Positions 32,765-43,949 are shown, counted from the first letter of the stretch. The stretch is 64,000 bases of DNA from Fistulifera solaris (GCA_030295235.1 AP026162.1:930001-994000); one strand, 5' to 3'. The notes: generated from the sequence alone by a model not told the origin. Numbers and translations are program-made.

Positions 32765-35700
32765 TTACCGAGCGCAACAATCCAGGTTTAATCCATTCGG
32801 CGAAGGACAACAGTCGCCAGTCAAATGCAGTTCTGCGCATCGAGGATGCGACTCGCACGTCCCACCAGATTGCGATCCATTACTCGAATGCGTTTCATGG
32901 ACCTTAGAGGCACCAGATGATTCATCTGATTGAGGAAAAGAATCTGTTTGATTGATAAAATGTACATTTTCCGTGTCGCTTTTGTCGCCACTGATGGTCA
33001 CAACGTCAAAATTAGCTCTTGTTGCAATCCAGTATAGTACCTGACTTTTGCTTAACGCCGAATCAAGTTGCGAGCTGATCAAATCTTGAGCCTCGGTCCA
33101 AGCAGTCGAGGGATCGAAAATCGCATGGTTAGCAATAACATATCCCTTCCACGCCATCTCTGCTCCACTCGCTTGCGCTTCCAACACATTCTGATACTCA
33201 TCGCGGACATAGTCTATTGAGAATAGTTCTCCTGTAACCGCTGTCACTGGAAGAAAATTGATCGTATGCACGTAGAGCTCCTTTGTCCCGAACCATGTAG
33301 AACAAATAGCGTCCATCATCCCTAAATTTCCCACCATGTAGTTTCGCGAGAACTCCTCACTGTAAACTTTTAGAGCGGGCGAGCCGTTCCTCTTTCCCTG
33401 AGACTTTGTTGGCGACATGTGCCAATACGTTTTGGCCCCGCGTATCTCGGTTGCAAGCAACAGGCGGGCAAAATCAGTTTCTGGTGATACATCGGACTCA
33501 GGGTTTGTCGCTGCCCCGTGTCTCACAACGGACCACAGATATGCGCCGTAGTATCCATTCACAGCTTCACTCGAACTTTCTTGGGACTTTCCGTTGCCGA
33601 ACGGAAACAATCCCGACGCGAACGAATGACCGTCAAACCACGATTTGTGTCTCGCAGCTGGAAAAAAGACTCCATCAACAACCTTGGAGTCTAAGTTGGT
33701 ATTATGGGCAATATCATAGAAGATGGTGTCGACCTCGTTTCCGAATCTCTCAACGAATGTGCTGTTGAGGCTCCCTAATATCGCACAAGCATACAGAAGA
33801 TATCCATAATGAAAATGATGGTCATTGTATCTACGCCATGAAATCGGATTGAGATACAAGTCAGTTTGTCATTTCGTATGCTCATATTATTTCTTGTTGA
33901 CTTACCTTCCGTTTCCAAAATCCGCGTGGGAATCCAGCAAACCGTTAGAAGTCACCAAGCCTCCAAGGTTGGCATCAAAGACTAAACCATCCGTAACTCG
34001 ATTTGTAAGGACTCGTTCCAGTATAGTTGAGAGAAATTGGACCGCTTGCTGCAATATACCCGCCAAATTTTCCTCCTGTATGCCATCGACAGCATTGTCG
34101 TTATCCTTTTCTTTTAAAAGAACATTTGCAATATGAGCAAGTTGAGCAAGTCTAGCACTCTGTTTCCCGAAGCCATAGATATCTTCGGACACCGTTGGTA
34201 AAGATATTTTGATGTCTTCGTAAAGACTCCGTACTATTTGCTGTCGAACAAACGGATCGTGCAAAGCTTCCGTCGTGCTTGATCCACTGTCCCCATCGAA
34301 ACCTACACTGGGAAGTACTTCGTCGTACATCCATGTAGAGCCAACGACAGGTGGCATAGGTCCTTTGATCGATTTGTATGAGAGCTCAAATTCGTCACTT
34401 GCTAATTTTACCGACTTCGGTAGACTTTCTGCGTGATGAGGTAGTGCCAACATAAGCAACGGAAGGGTATTCGTTGAACCACTAGAGGCGGAGAAGGTCG
34501 CTGTCGTATATTTAAAGCGGATGGTTCCAAGGCGCTTTGTTTTCAAAGACGAAGGAGCACTAGCTATCCCTGAAACGACTTTTGTTATCTTGTCAATACT
34601 CCCGATACTCTTTGTCTTCAAGTTATGAGTAACGTCGGTTGTCGAAGCAGGTCGGAAGGTCCAACTGACTTGTCCACCAGTTGGGTAAACTCCTGCATGA
34701 TAGACAAGCCTCTGTAAAGCCTTAGAAGAAATGACATTCAAATCCGACGAGCCGGGCTGTGAATCGGTAACATTCTGTCTTTCAGCGGGTGGTACATAGG
34801 CGAACCGTAAAACCCCGCTAAAGCTGTGTTGGGCTTCAACGGTTACTTTTTGAACTCTGTCGAATGTCAACGACAGCGATTCTGATGCAAAGGCAAACCA
34901 ATACTTGTTGTCCGTCGTCTGCATGACAAACTGGGTACCCGTAATAATGTCGATTTTCCCATCCTCGCTCCGTTCAGAGCTGCAAATACTTGATAATAAA
35001 CGTCTTCCATTAAAGTCGATTGCCCCTTCTTCGTCTCGCGGACAAAACACATCAGCGATTCCCGGGAACGCACGGATAGCTGGCATTGAATTTTTGTATT
35101 TGATTGTAATGTAGGGACTGCCCTGTACCAAATAAGTTTCCCAAAATCCGCCCGACATTGTACCATACTTCAGAGTAACACTCAATGCATCGAATTGCTC
35201 GATGTGCCGGCTCGTCGTACCTTCTCGGCAAGTAAAAGCTAAGTCGGGAATTGCATAGTCGTGAATTGATTTTGCGTCCTCTAGTCGATGACCAGCGGGA
35301 TACGATACCTGTAAGATATCATCGGACCATGTGTATGCATAGGGATACACTGCCGTTGGATACGAAAGACCGTGATCAGCGGTTACCGGCAAGACAAGAT
35401 TTACCCAGAATGCCCCGGTCGGAAACGGAAAAGTGAATTCGCGGAAGGGCTCTCTTCCTTTGTAATGGAATCTCGGATGAAAGAGATTCTTTTGCAGAAA
35501 AAGCAGAAACGGGGTCGCCCGCGTCCGCTCGATTTACGGAAGGGAAAGGCATGATGTACGCGGCCGGCGAGCTGTGAGATACCAGTAAAGATCCCGACTT
35601 GCTGAAGTGTAACACGGTAACAGAAACGGCGAATAGCAACATGGATACTCCTCCGACCCACAGAGAAATGTACGCCGTCGCATTTCGTTTCAAGGGCGCA

Positions 35701-36011
35701 AAGGAAATTATTCCGAATAAGCAACGTTGGCTACGACGATCTCCATTTGCATTTTTGTTCACCAGTGGCTGAACCTCGTCACCTTTTAGAAGTAATACGT
35801 GCGGTATATCAATAGAGTCGTTGACTGCAAGATCTTCCTCCTGCTCATTGTCGGTTGTAAGAATTGATTCTCCGACTAACGAGTCTTGGTCGGCGCCGGG
35901 AGGGGCTGCGCCGTTGCCATTCGTCCTATTATCGACATAATCAGTGCTGCCGTAAAAATAAAAGTACTGAGGCTTTTCTTTGCGCTTGTTGCCGAGTTGC
36001 TCCTGCCCCAT
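32765..36011 (-). CDS. GH81 endo-1,3-beta-glucanase, membrane-anchored
   Basis: About 1,057 residues. A cytosolic Gly/Asp-rich N-terminus precedes one membrane span (SLWVGGVSMLLFAVSVTVLH, near residue 120), so a type II membrane protein. The GH81 module starts at FPFPTGAFWVNLVLP, with VTADHGLSYPTAVYPYAYTW following. The catalytic region DFGNGRYNDHHFHYGYLLYA is joined across a 75-bp intron (33831-33905). The C-terminus is Cys-rich (CCPSPNGLNLDCC). A frame break near 35460 separates the anchor from the enzyme; one base fewer there makes the two continuous. The substrate is likely beta-1,3-glucan: chrysolaminarin storage glucan, callose-like wall glucan or prey glucan. The anchor argues for the secretory pathway or vacuole. 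Confidence 0.88.
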
Positions 36012-36539
36012 GGCTCAATCGAACGAAGAAATTCGAGCGAAGCGTCTAAAAATGACAGAATGTGCCTTTTGCCGAACTGATTTCAAACCAGCCTTGCAAC
36101 GCCTCCATACGCTAGCGATTTTCGCCTCTCAGTACTTGCTTCAATACCGAGTAATTGCTGTCTGGTCGCCTTGCCCTGTTTGCTTTTCAGGCACCGTCTT
36201 GTAGACAAAAACAATAATGAGAGCGGAACACAAAAATAAAAAGCGTCCGACGGCGACGTCCGAAACTCGTCCTCCTGCTCTGGGCGAGTATCTCGCAATG
36301 TGTAGTGAGTGACGAATGAGAGTTTCCTGCGCGCGCGCACGCCGCTCGGCATTATACCGAAGGAACGAGAACACTGGGTCAGTATTCACAAACTTATCCT
36401 TTTATCATTACAAATGGAGGCACTTCTAATATGCGCTATGCAATGCTTTCGTTCTAAGAATAATTTAGATCGGTTCCACTAGCTTTAGTCTCCCTCGGGC
36501 GGAATTTTTGGTTCGTGACTGAAAACCAGTCGTGGCAAA
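36012..36539. other. Intergenic region upstream of the GH81 gene
   Basis: It carries an alternating GCGCGC tract near 36330-36345 and a GACTGAAAACCAGTC palindrome at 36513-36535. No gene is seen. Confidence 0.4.
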
Positions 36540-36840
36540 GTTGTTTCCCACGACGGCTACGTGAAATTCACGTAGACACTGGAAGCGTTGTATATTTTTA
36601 TGTTTATATATTTCAGTGATAAACAAAAATTGATTATTGCTCAATGACAGACATGCATTAGCGATGATGGACAGAGTATTGTTGCCATTGGTGTCCGAAA
36701 GACGCGAATAATGGTGTGATCGAAATTACGCAATCTCCGTGTTACCATCTGTCGATAAATTTTACTACGAGAGCTACGTGAAATACGTAGCCATTCGAAG
36801 CGGTGCAACATTGTTCCATCAACGTTTTGTTTTCGACTTG
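36540..36840 (+). repeat. Diverged copy of the 429-bp satellite unit
   Basis: It contains CACGACGGCTACGTGAAATTC, GTAGACACTGGAAGCGTTG, GGTGTCCGAAAGACGC, AATGGTGTGATCGAAATT, CTACGAGAGCTACGTGAAAT and CATCAACGTTTTGTTTTCG in the same order as the 58-kb array. It runs directly into the next satellite. Confidence 0.8.
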
Positions 36841-37810
36841 GTTGTTCGGTTCATGACTACTGTACAATCCAGTCTTGGCTGGCGTAAACCAACACTCCGT
36901 TTCATAGCGGAATTCAAGGTGTTGATCCTCGGATTATTTCGACGTGAAAATAAAAAACTCATTGTTGCGATTTTATCTACCCGTAATTGTTATCATATTC
37001 ACAGTTGAATGAAAATGGACGGATGCGAGAGACGCAAAAACAAAACTCTTTGTTGTTCGGTTCATGACTACCGTACAATCCAGTCTTGGCTGGCGTAAAC
37101 CAACACTCCGTTTCATAGTGGAATTCAAGGTGTCGATCCTCGGATTATTTCGACGTGAAAATAAAAGAACCTCTCAACAAATAGTTCAAATCATCTTTGC
37201 TGCGACTTTATTTACCCGTAATTATACTTATATTCGCAGTTGAATGACAATGGACGGATGCGAGAGACGCAAAACGGAACCCTTTGTTGTTCGGTTCATG
37301 ACTACTGTACAATCCAGTCTTGGCTGGCGTAAACTAACACTCCGTTTCATAGTGGTATTCAAGGTGTCGATCCTCGGATTATTTCGACGTGAAAATAAAA
37401 AACTCATTGTTGCGATTTTATCTACCCGTAATTGTTATCATATTCACAGTTGAATGAAAATGGACGGATGCGAGAGACGCAAAAACAAAACTCTTTGTTG
37501 TTCGGTTCATGACTACTGTACAATCCAGTCTTGGCTGTCGTAAACCAACACTCCGTTTCATAGTGGAATTCAAGGTGTCGATCCTCGGATTATTTCGACG
37601 TGAAAATAAAAGAACCTCTCAACAAATAGTTCAAATCATCTTTGCTGCGACTTTATTTACCCGTAATTATACTTATATTCGCAGTTGAATGACAATGGAC
37701 GGATGCGAGAGACGCAAAACGGAACCCTTTGTTGTTGGGTTCATGACTACCGTACAATCCAGTCTTGGCTGGCGTAAACCAACACCCCGCGTCATAGAAA
37801 TTTCAAGGAT
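36841..37810 (+). repeat. Satellite with alternating 211- and 234-bp monomers
   Basis: The mark GTTGTTCGGTTCATGACTAC begins at 36841, 37052, 37286 and 37497, with a variant GTTGTTGGGTTCATGACTAC at 37731, giving steps of 211, 234, 211 and 234. The 234-bp type carries an extra AGAACCTCTCAACAAATAG and 'acttatattcgcag', while the 211-bp type has 'aactcattgttgcg'. The true repeat is therefore a 445-bp A-B dimer, present about twice, plus a truncated fifth monomer. Short frames inside are not genes. Confidence 0.9.
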
Positions 37811-37895
37811 TTACGAAAAATGGCTAGATTTGTACTGACGTAAAGACTAAAGAATTCACACATAGAATGAAATCATTAATAAGTCTTTCGAGGTT

Positions 37896-39270
37896 TTAAA
37901 TAGGCACATAGGGCTTATCAATAATATGCTTGTGTTTACCGAGAGTGCCGTGACTGACCATGGCTCCGAGGGCATCCACAACAATACGAAGAGCCATCAA
38001 GGAGGTAATGTCGGCGTGATCATAAGGGGGACTGACCTCAACGACTTCCATACCACACAATCCTTCTTTGGCAATAAGTCCCACCAATTTGAGGGCTTCA
38101 CGAGGCAACAAGCCGCCGGGCTCGGGCCAGCCTGTGCCAGGAACAAACGCCGCTTCAATCGAATCAATGTCGTAACTCATGTACACCGCATCACACCCGT
38201 CCCAGGCCCTCTCCAGAGCCATTTCCGCGATCTTATCAATACCATATTGCTCAATGTCGTCCATAGTAAAGATATTGGTTTCACGCTCCACCATATTGGC
38301 AACCGCCGGGCGCGGTACCTGCCACCCACCAATTCCAATCTGCACCAAGTTCTTGGGATTGACGTTGGGCAAGTTAGTGGCGTGAAAGTATGGAGTCGTG
38401 TGCATTCTCTCGTCGAGATCTTTTTCTTGAATATCGGCATGTCGATCCACGTGGATGATTCCGATGTTCTTTGACGTGACAGATGCGATACCACGAACGG
38501 TTGGAAAACCGATCGAATGGTCACCTCCCAGGATGATGGGCATAGTTCCCGTGGAAGCGATATGTGCAACAGCGTTTGAAATCTGATCAAACGACTTTTC
38601 AATATTGGCAGGAATTGTGAAGACGTCGCCGATATCGCAAAGAGTCTAAACAAAGTACGGAGTGAGAACCAACAGAAACAAAGGAGCGCAAAATCCAATG
38701 TCACTTTTTTGTGTCTATTTACCATTTGCTCCCGAAGATCAATACCCTTTTCGTAATTGTAAGGAGTGTATAGGGCCGAAATGCGTCGGATGCCTTGGGG
38801 ACCAAAGCGCGTACCCGGACGGTAGGTGCAGCCTCCATCGAACGGAACGCCGACGACGGCACAGTCGTACATGCCAACCTGGCGAGCATCTTCGACGTAC
38901 GGAGCCTTGAGAAACGTGTTGATACCCGCAAAGTGAGGAAGTTCTCCTCTGGAGAAGGTCGGAATGGTCTTATCTTCTAACGAAGAAGCACCCGGAAGAC
39001 CAAATTCCAGTGCATGAGCAATTTCTTCGTCAAACTTGGTCCTCGGAATTTCAGCTTCCTTTACGATTAAAAAAAGATTGAGATGAATGTACTTGCACGA
39101 AAGCGTCGAAAGAATCGTTAGAAATACTTACTTTCAAAGCAGCCTTCCATCCCTTCGTAACCTTCGGGTTGAAGGGATCGGTGATGAGCACGCGCTTGCT
39201 GGAGAGTCAAAGAAGCTCTAGCAATTTCGCGTGTAACAAGCTTGTGAGTGAGGCGATTGGCAATGGACAT
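37896..39270 (-). CDS. Ureohydrolase: agmatinase-type or guanidine hydrolase
   Basis: 406 residues from three exons, with introns at 38646-38722 and 39055-39131. The arginase/agmatinase fold is complete: FDGGCTYRPGTRFGPQGIRR, first metal motif GGDHSIGF, second motif IIHVDRHADIQEKDLDERMH, third motif SYDIDSIEAAFVPGTGWPEP and MEVVEVSPPYDHADITSLMA. The usual DAHxD is DRHAD here. The DERMHTTPYFHATN insert and GTGWPEPGG loop are as I remember them in the cyanobacterial branch once called agmatinase and later shown to hydrolyse guanidine with nickel. The start is the ATG at 39270 (MSIANRLTHKLVTREIARAS); its basic N-terminus may target an organelle. Substrate: guanidine or agmatine, unresolved. Confidence 0.88.
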
Positions 39271-39870
39271 GAGAAGATATCAATGAGTAATGAATGGTAT
39301 ATCAAAGCGGTTGATCTATTGATGACTATTTCTGCTGTTAACATGCATCAATGAACAAAATACGTTCGTGCGGTGCTGAGAAGATCTTCCGACTTCCGAT
39401 AACTGGAGAGCATAAAGAAATTGTGACACTGTTCCATCAACATCACGGCACTTTTTGCGTGGAGTGAAATTACGACGTATCCGTGATCGACACGTGCAAT
39501 TTTCGCAGTCCCCGATAAAAAGGATCGGGTCATGAGCTGCTACTATGACGTCACTTACCTTCACCGTGTGACGTACGCACGATCGGAATTTCCGATCCCC
39601 GATCCGTTTTCTTCTTCCTGCATTTTTGCGTTCTCATGACGGTGACCGGGCCACGTAGGCTGCGTAGGTGTGCGTACGGGTCGTTGCTTCTTTTCATTGC
39701 ATTGCGATAATTCAAAGCGTGAATCTCATCAATAGAATCATTCGAATAGCCAGACAAGCCCCTTGATTGACTTCCAGCGGTTTCGAAAGAAAGAAGACGC
39801 TTAACTGAGCGGCCCTCCGTTGCTGATTTCCTTGAATTGAACGCCAATTATTATTTCATAACACACTATC
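39271..39870. other. Shared upstream region of ureohydrolase and fuseless-like genes
   Basis: It contains a perfect TGACGTCA at 39546-39553. A 98-codon minus-strand frame (39551-39847) ends in a GTAAGT donor context and could be a small 5' exon, but no partner exon can be named. Confidence 0.4.
39546..39553. promoter_or_regulatory. Perfect CRE-type octamer TGACGTCA
   Basis: An eight-base palindrome about 276 bp upstream of the ureohydrolase start and 318 bp upstream of the fuseless-like start. In diatoms this core is known to bind bZIP factors and to mediate CO2/cAMP control. Function here is inferred from the motif only. Confidence 0.35.
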
Positions 39871-40588
39871 ATGTCCCCATTTCGCGCGCAAGGCCTGAAG
39901 ACGGTTCTCACTCATGTAGCAATCGGTATGGGATCTGCGTCATTGTAAGTCATTACCGAATTAGCGCAAGGATCCATGGGAAAGGCGTGATTCTTACAAT
40001 TCCTTTCGTTCCCGTCACAGTTGGAGAGGAGCGTGGTATGTTTTAGACGATCACTTATTTCCCGAAAACAAAGAATACTCTGCTCTGGCGTCCTTTGGTC
40101 TAGGAACGTTAGGCATGGCTGCTTCACAGGGTCTAGTGGCTCGCATGGAAAATTTCGCAAAGATGGAAAAGTACCCAGTTCGATTGTCTCTTTTGCGATT
40201 TGGTGCTTTGTATTCGATTGCCGTTTCGTGTGTACTCGTCTGGCGAGGAACATGGATCGGTTGGGATTGCCTTTATGCTCGCATGCACCCACTGATCGCT
40301 GAAAACGAAATAAAGACGGAAATTATTAATGCCACCGACCCCGGACACGCGACCAAGTCCGGCTTTCTCAGTCACGTGGCCGCTTGCACCATTCTCTTGG
40401 GAACGGGATTTTTCGCCAGTGTTCTCGCACCTCCGGCTGCGGCGAGTGTCATACGAGATCTCGCCGTCAGTACCGGCGGCAAAGTCTACAACGGACCCGC
40501 GCAAAGTGTGGCACGGCAATTTCTTGGACGTGTGGTGGCCCCGACGCGTTCGGTTCATAGCAATGCGACGAGACGGAGTGTCAAGTGA
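39871..40588 (+). CDS. Fuseless-like multi-span membrane protein
   Basis: 213 residues from two exons (39871-39944 and 40021-40588; 76-bp intron). There are two similar halves, each with a W-R-G-x-W start: FWRGAWYVLDDHLFPENKEY with SALASFGLGTLG after it, and VWRGTWIGWDCLYARMHPLI with a following long hydrophobic stretch (HVAACTILLGTGFFASVLAP). This resembles the fuseless family, a four-to-eight-span protein first named in fly synapses and found in many protists with unknown biochemical role. The C-terminus is Arg/Ser-rich. I am fairly sure of the gene model and less of the family. Confidence 0.7.
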
Positions 40589-40808
40589 AAACGAGATTAC
40601 ATTTTAGGATGATCGGGAGTGTTGTGTTGTTTTACAACGTGAACACTCATTGTTTCGGCTCCGGATGACACTCTGCTTCATGCTCACCTTGACTACAATT
40701 TTGTTCCCAGCTAGCTTCGATAAGCAATAGAACAATTTTTGACAATCAAATGCCATTTGAACCGTACGTAGTGAACAAACAAACTCATTATTCAATTTTA
40801 TTGATTCT

Positions 40809-41518
40809 CTAATGCGCACCTTCTACTGCAGGCTCCAAACCAACTAGAGTGATACCCACACAAATGAGAAACACTCCGAACCAACCACGGAACGTCAGAA
40901 CCTCGTGCAGTAGACAAGCCCCTAGTACACAACCAAAGAAAACACTGCCGCCAATAATCGTCGGTATACTCTGCATCGCCTGTACTCCCAAACTTGAGAC
41001 AAAAAAGCTTAATATTTCGGCCGCTCCGACGGCAGCCCCCGCACAAACGGCCCATCGAATACCCGCCGCGTCCCAGTACAGAACATTCTCCTCATCTTCC
41101 GAGTTCTGAATGACAATATAAGCCAGTAAGAGAGAGCCCAGTAGAGCAGCAACAATCTGTAACACGACACCACCCAGGATTGGGTGGATGGAGGCGGATC
41201 CCTTTTAATGAAAATGTTGTAAAAGGCATACGCGAGTGCACAAAGAAGGGCGGGGCCGATCCACACCGCGAGAGGTGGCGATGCCACGGAATGCAGTGAA
41301 TCGGAAGAAACGAGTTCTACCAAGGTGCGAGGATCCATGGATCCTCCTTTTGTGGTGACTTTTGAACCGAACAACAGTCCATCTCTTTCTGCAGCAGCTC
41401 GTTGGAGAAGGCGCCGACCGGGTGAAGCTTGACTTTTCGGAGAGTCAAAGCGAAGACGACCGTACGCTAGGGACGGAGATGATGGCGCTTGTCTTAGAGA
41501 GCTATTGGAAGATCCCAT
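40809..41518 (-). CDS. EamA-like membrane protein (single domain)
   Basis: About 235 residues. A Ser-rich N-terminus (residues 1-75) is followed by five or so membrane spans: PPLAVWIGPALLCALAYAFY with NIFIKKG after it, LQIVAALLGSLLLAYIVIQN, WAVCAGAAVGAAEILSFFVS, TIIGGSVFFGCVLGACLLHE and WFGVFLICVGITLVGL. One EamA repeat of the drug/metabolite transporter superfamily fits; two would be needed in a classical transporter, so it may dimerise. A missing A in an A4 run near 41205 breaks the frame between FIKK and GSASIHPILGG. An upstream Met at 41575 is also possible. Confidence 0.65.
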
Positions 41519-41973
41519 GATGCTGAAACAGTTCCTCAAATATGGTTGATTGGATGGCTGTTGTCTGAGTTCCAAAATTTTGTCGGCACTTTCATTATTT
41601 TTTTTACATCACAGAAAAAGATCGGATGAGGGTGCGAAGGTGTCAATGGAGGGAGACCCTCCGGTACTAACTGTTTGCAAAAGAGTAGGTTTACAGGCAG
41701 AGGTGCATGATAAGAAACGTGTATATGTCTGCGTCTATTACTCTAGCACAACGTGTAGGCGACTTTTTTTCACGACTGGAATTCAGTCATGAGTCACCTT
41801 TCGTTTTCGCAGTTTGTTGCGATTATATTATCTCACACCAACCAAGGAGAACCGCAAGAGAAAATAATGTTCGAACGAAACAAAAGGTGTGAGACTACCT
41901 GTATGAATGATGCCTACGATGAAGTCCTCAATAACCGACGGGCACTGCTTTCCGTTCATTTCCTACTATTCGA
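41519..41973. other. Convergent/upstream spacer with a perfect palindrome
   Basis: CACGACTGGAATTCAGTCATGAG at 41771-41793 belongs to the dispersed palindrome family. No gene is seen. Confidence 0.5.
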
Positions 41974-43100
41974 CTACACAATAAATCTGCCTTTTTTATA
42001 GAAAATCATGTATACTAGCATTTGAAAGGAAATGCGCTGCTTCTTCCGAATGCGAAGGCTACAGATGGGACATTCGGTGCCGGCTGACGCAACACAGGTA
42101 TTGCAAATGCAAAGGTGTCCACACGGGATCAGAACGTGACGGGGTCGTCGGTCTTGACAAACGGCACACTTCGCCGTTGTGAAATCGGCATCCTCCTTCC
42201 AACGACGAAAACCCTTCATGTGAGCGTTCGAGACTACCAACACACCATCCTCACCGAGACCATTCTTCGTATCAACGACAAAGAGACTTTTTCGTGTGCC
42301 ACTCGTGAGACACGTGACACGATGAAGGACCTCCGGCGGATGTTGAACTAGCGATCCCACGGGCCGTTCCAACACATGGAGGATATCGTTGACAAAGTAG
42401 ACAAGACGCCCCCTACATACTCCGTCGGATCATTCAAGGCGACTTGTATTGTGCTGGTGGCATAGGAGCCGTCGCAGTGAAAGTCGATACAGGCATTCGT
42501 GGGACCTTTGGTCATGCGAAGAACCACTTTAGACTCCGAAGAATGCGACAGCTCCCGAAAGCCTTTTGAAGCTTCTCTAACACCAAATTGGGTAGGATAT
42601 CACCAGCATGCCTAAGAAGTCGTTTGAAGTGCTCATCTGGGACCACGAGGCGCATATCGACGCGATTGGACGAAGCAGTTGCTTCCCACATGTAGTCGAG
42701 GAAACGACAGCATCTTGTTTGAAGCTAAAAGTGTTCCATCGATTGACTTCCGCACTTTCGGCCTTCCGACGAAGCAGATCAAGAGGAATAGGTACTTGGT
42801 CGCGCTGTTCGTCCGTCAACATCAGATAGCGAATCAAGGGGTCGGAACTGTCATTGTACGTAAAGGTGCTGATCATTCCACGCAACCTCAAAATCAAATG
42901 AAGGGTTGACTCTTTTTGATTTTGTAGGAGGCTAATGAGCCTTCATCCTCAAGTTGCCGTCCCCCAAAAATGAGGCGCTGACAGTCTTCGGCTATTCCTT
43001 CCTTTTCGGCTATGCGCGTCTTCACCGTTGCAATAGAATTACGCGGATGAACGTCTAAGGTAAACGTCTTGCCTGTTATTTGTTTGACGAAGATTTGCAT
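41974..43100 (-). CDS. Ubiquitin-like + 2OG-Fe(II) oxygenase + RING protein
   Basis: About 375 residues. The N-terminus (1-76) is ubiquitin-like: [40 protein letters not shown], then [14 protein letters not shown]. The LRGM end lacks a processable Gly-Gly, so it is an integral domain. The middle matches the prolyl-4-hydroxylase type of 2-oxoglutarate oxygenase: [20 protein letters not shown] supplies H-x-D (codons near 42475), then [12 protein letters not shown], then [20 protein letters not shown] supplies the distal His and the Arg that binds 2OG. The C-terminus is a C3HC4 [32 protein letters not shown]. Suggested role: an E3 ligase coupled to protein hydroxylation or oxygen state. Four single-base breaks (near 42917, 42722, 42588, 42408) interrupt the frame; the three domains join only if these are crossed, so the fusion is inferred. 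Confidence 0.72.
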
Positions 43101-43373
43101 GATCTCTTGCCCTTTGCTATGCGAAACAACCTCGTCATTGCAATGCACCAAGTTTTGTGTGGCTTTTTTCTGCAACTGTGCGAAAAAACAGAAAAAAACC
43201 TGCGTAAACCCGCGAACGTGACATCAGTACTACGTCAGTCTGTCCATCATCAGACGGAATTTAGATTCGCACGTTTCACGATGACGGACGACGACGCGAT
43301 TCGATGACTTTTTCTCGGTGTTTCATTATTTCTCATTTATTTGCAAGAACTTTCGCCATCATCACAAAAAGAA

Positions 43374-43949
43374 ATGAAACCTTGTTTATTTTTGTTGTTG
43401 TCGGTGATCTGCGCGCCTTACTGCGATGCGGGCGCGTGGTTTGGTCAAGATTCAGGATGTACAAAGCCGTGTGTACAGGGAGACGAATCGATTATGAGTC
43501 CGAAAGAGCACGGCACGTCACGGACGCCTGTGCAGTCGCCGTTACGATGGGGATGCGATAGTCAAGTAGCCGATCAAATTTGTAATTTCAACCGTCATTA
43601 TGCGGAATATTCGGGTTATTGGCAAGCTACATCGTTCCTGGAAGAGGTCGACACTGCGGTGAAGGAAGGAACTCCTATCGTCTTTTATGACAGCAATACA
43701 GGGAAGCCGTTGTTCCGAGCGCCGGTAAATCGATCGTGGGAAGAGTTTTTGAAAGAATCTCGTAGTCATGGATGGCCCAGTTTTCGTGATGACGAAGTCG
43801 TTTGGGAGAACGTTCGAGTGTTACCGGGCGGGGAAACCGTATCCGTCGATGGCACACATCTCGGGCACAATCTACCAGACAGCATGGGACGCCGATACTG
43901 TATTAACTTAGTTTCGGTCGCCGGAAATCCGAATACGAGTCGTCGCTAA
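43374..43949 (+). CDS. Secreted MsrB-like protein (methionine sulfoxide reductase fold)
   Basis: 191 residues starting at the ATG at 43374. A signal peptide (MKPCLFLLLSVICAPYCDAG) leads to a mature domain with an MsrB layout: PIVFYDSNTGKPLFRAP, SRSHGWPSFRDDEVVWE, DGTHLGHNLPDSMGRRYCIN. The Cys in RYCIN sits where MsrB has its catalytic Cys, and GTHLGH matches the substrate-binding His loop. The CxxC zinc pairs of most MsrB proteins are not visible, although four other cysteines (GCTKPC, GCDSQVADQIC) could form disulphides. Likely a luminal or exported reductase of oxidised methionine, or a catalytically different relative. It is divergently transcribed from the ubiquitin-like/2OG/RING gene 273 bp away. 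Confidence 0.65.
   Translation: MKPCLFLLLSVICAPYCDAGAWFGQDSGCTKPCVQGDESIMSPKEHGTSRTPVQSPLRWGCDSQVADQICNFNRHYAEYSGYWQATSFLEEVDTAVKEGTPIVFYDSNTGKPLFRAPVNRSWEEFLKESRSHGWPSFRDDEVVWENVRVLPGGETVSVDGTHLGHNLPDSMGRRYCINLVSVAGNPNTSRR

Noticed and set aside
36540-37810. Possible CRISPR array
   Set aside because: Monomers are over 200 bp and fully repeated, with no unique spacers and no cas genes; eukaryotic context.
39551-39847. 98-codon minus-strand frame ending at a GTAAGT donor
   Set aside because: It could be a first exon, but no acceptor and partner exon can be named; kept only as a note in the spacer entry.
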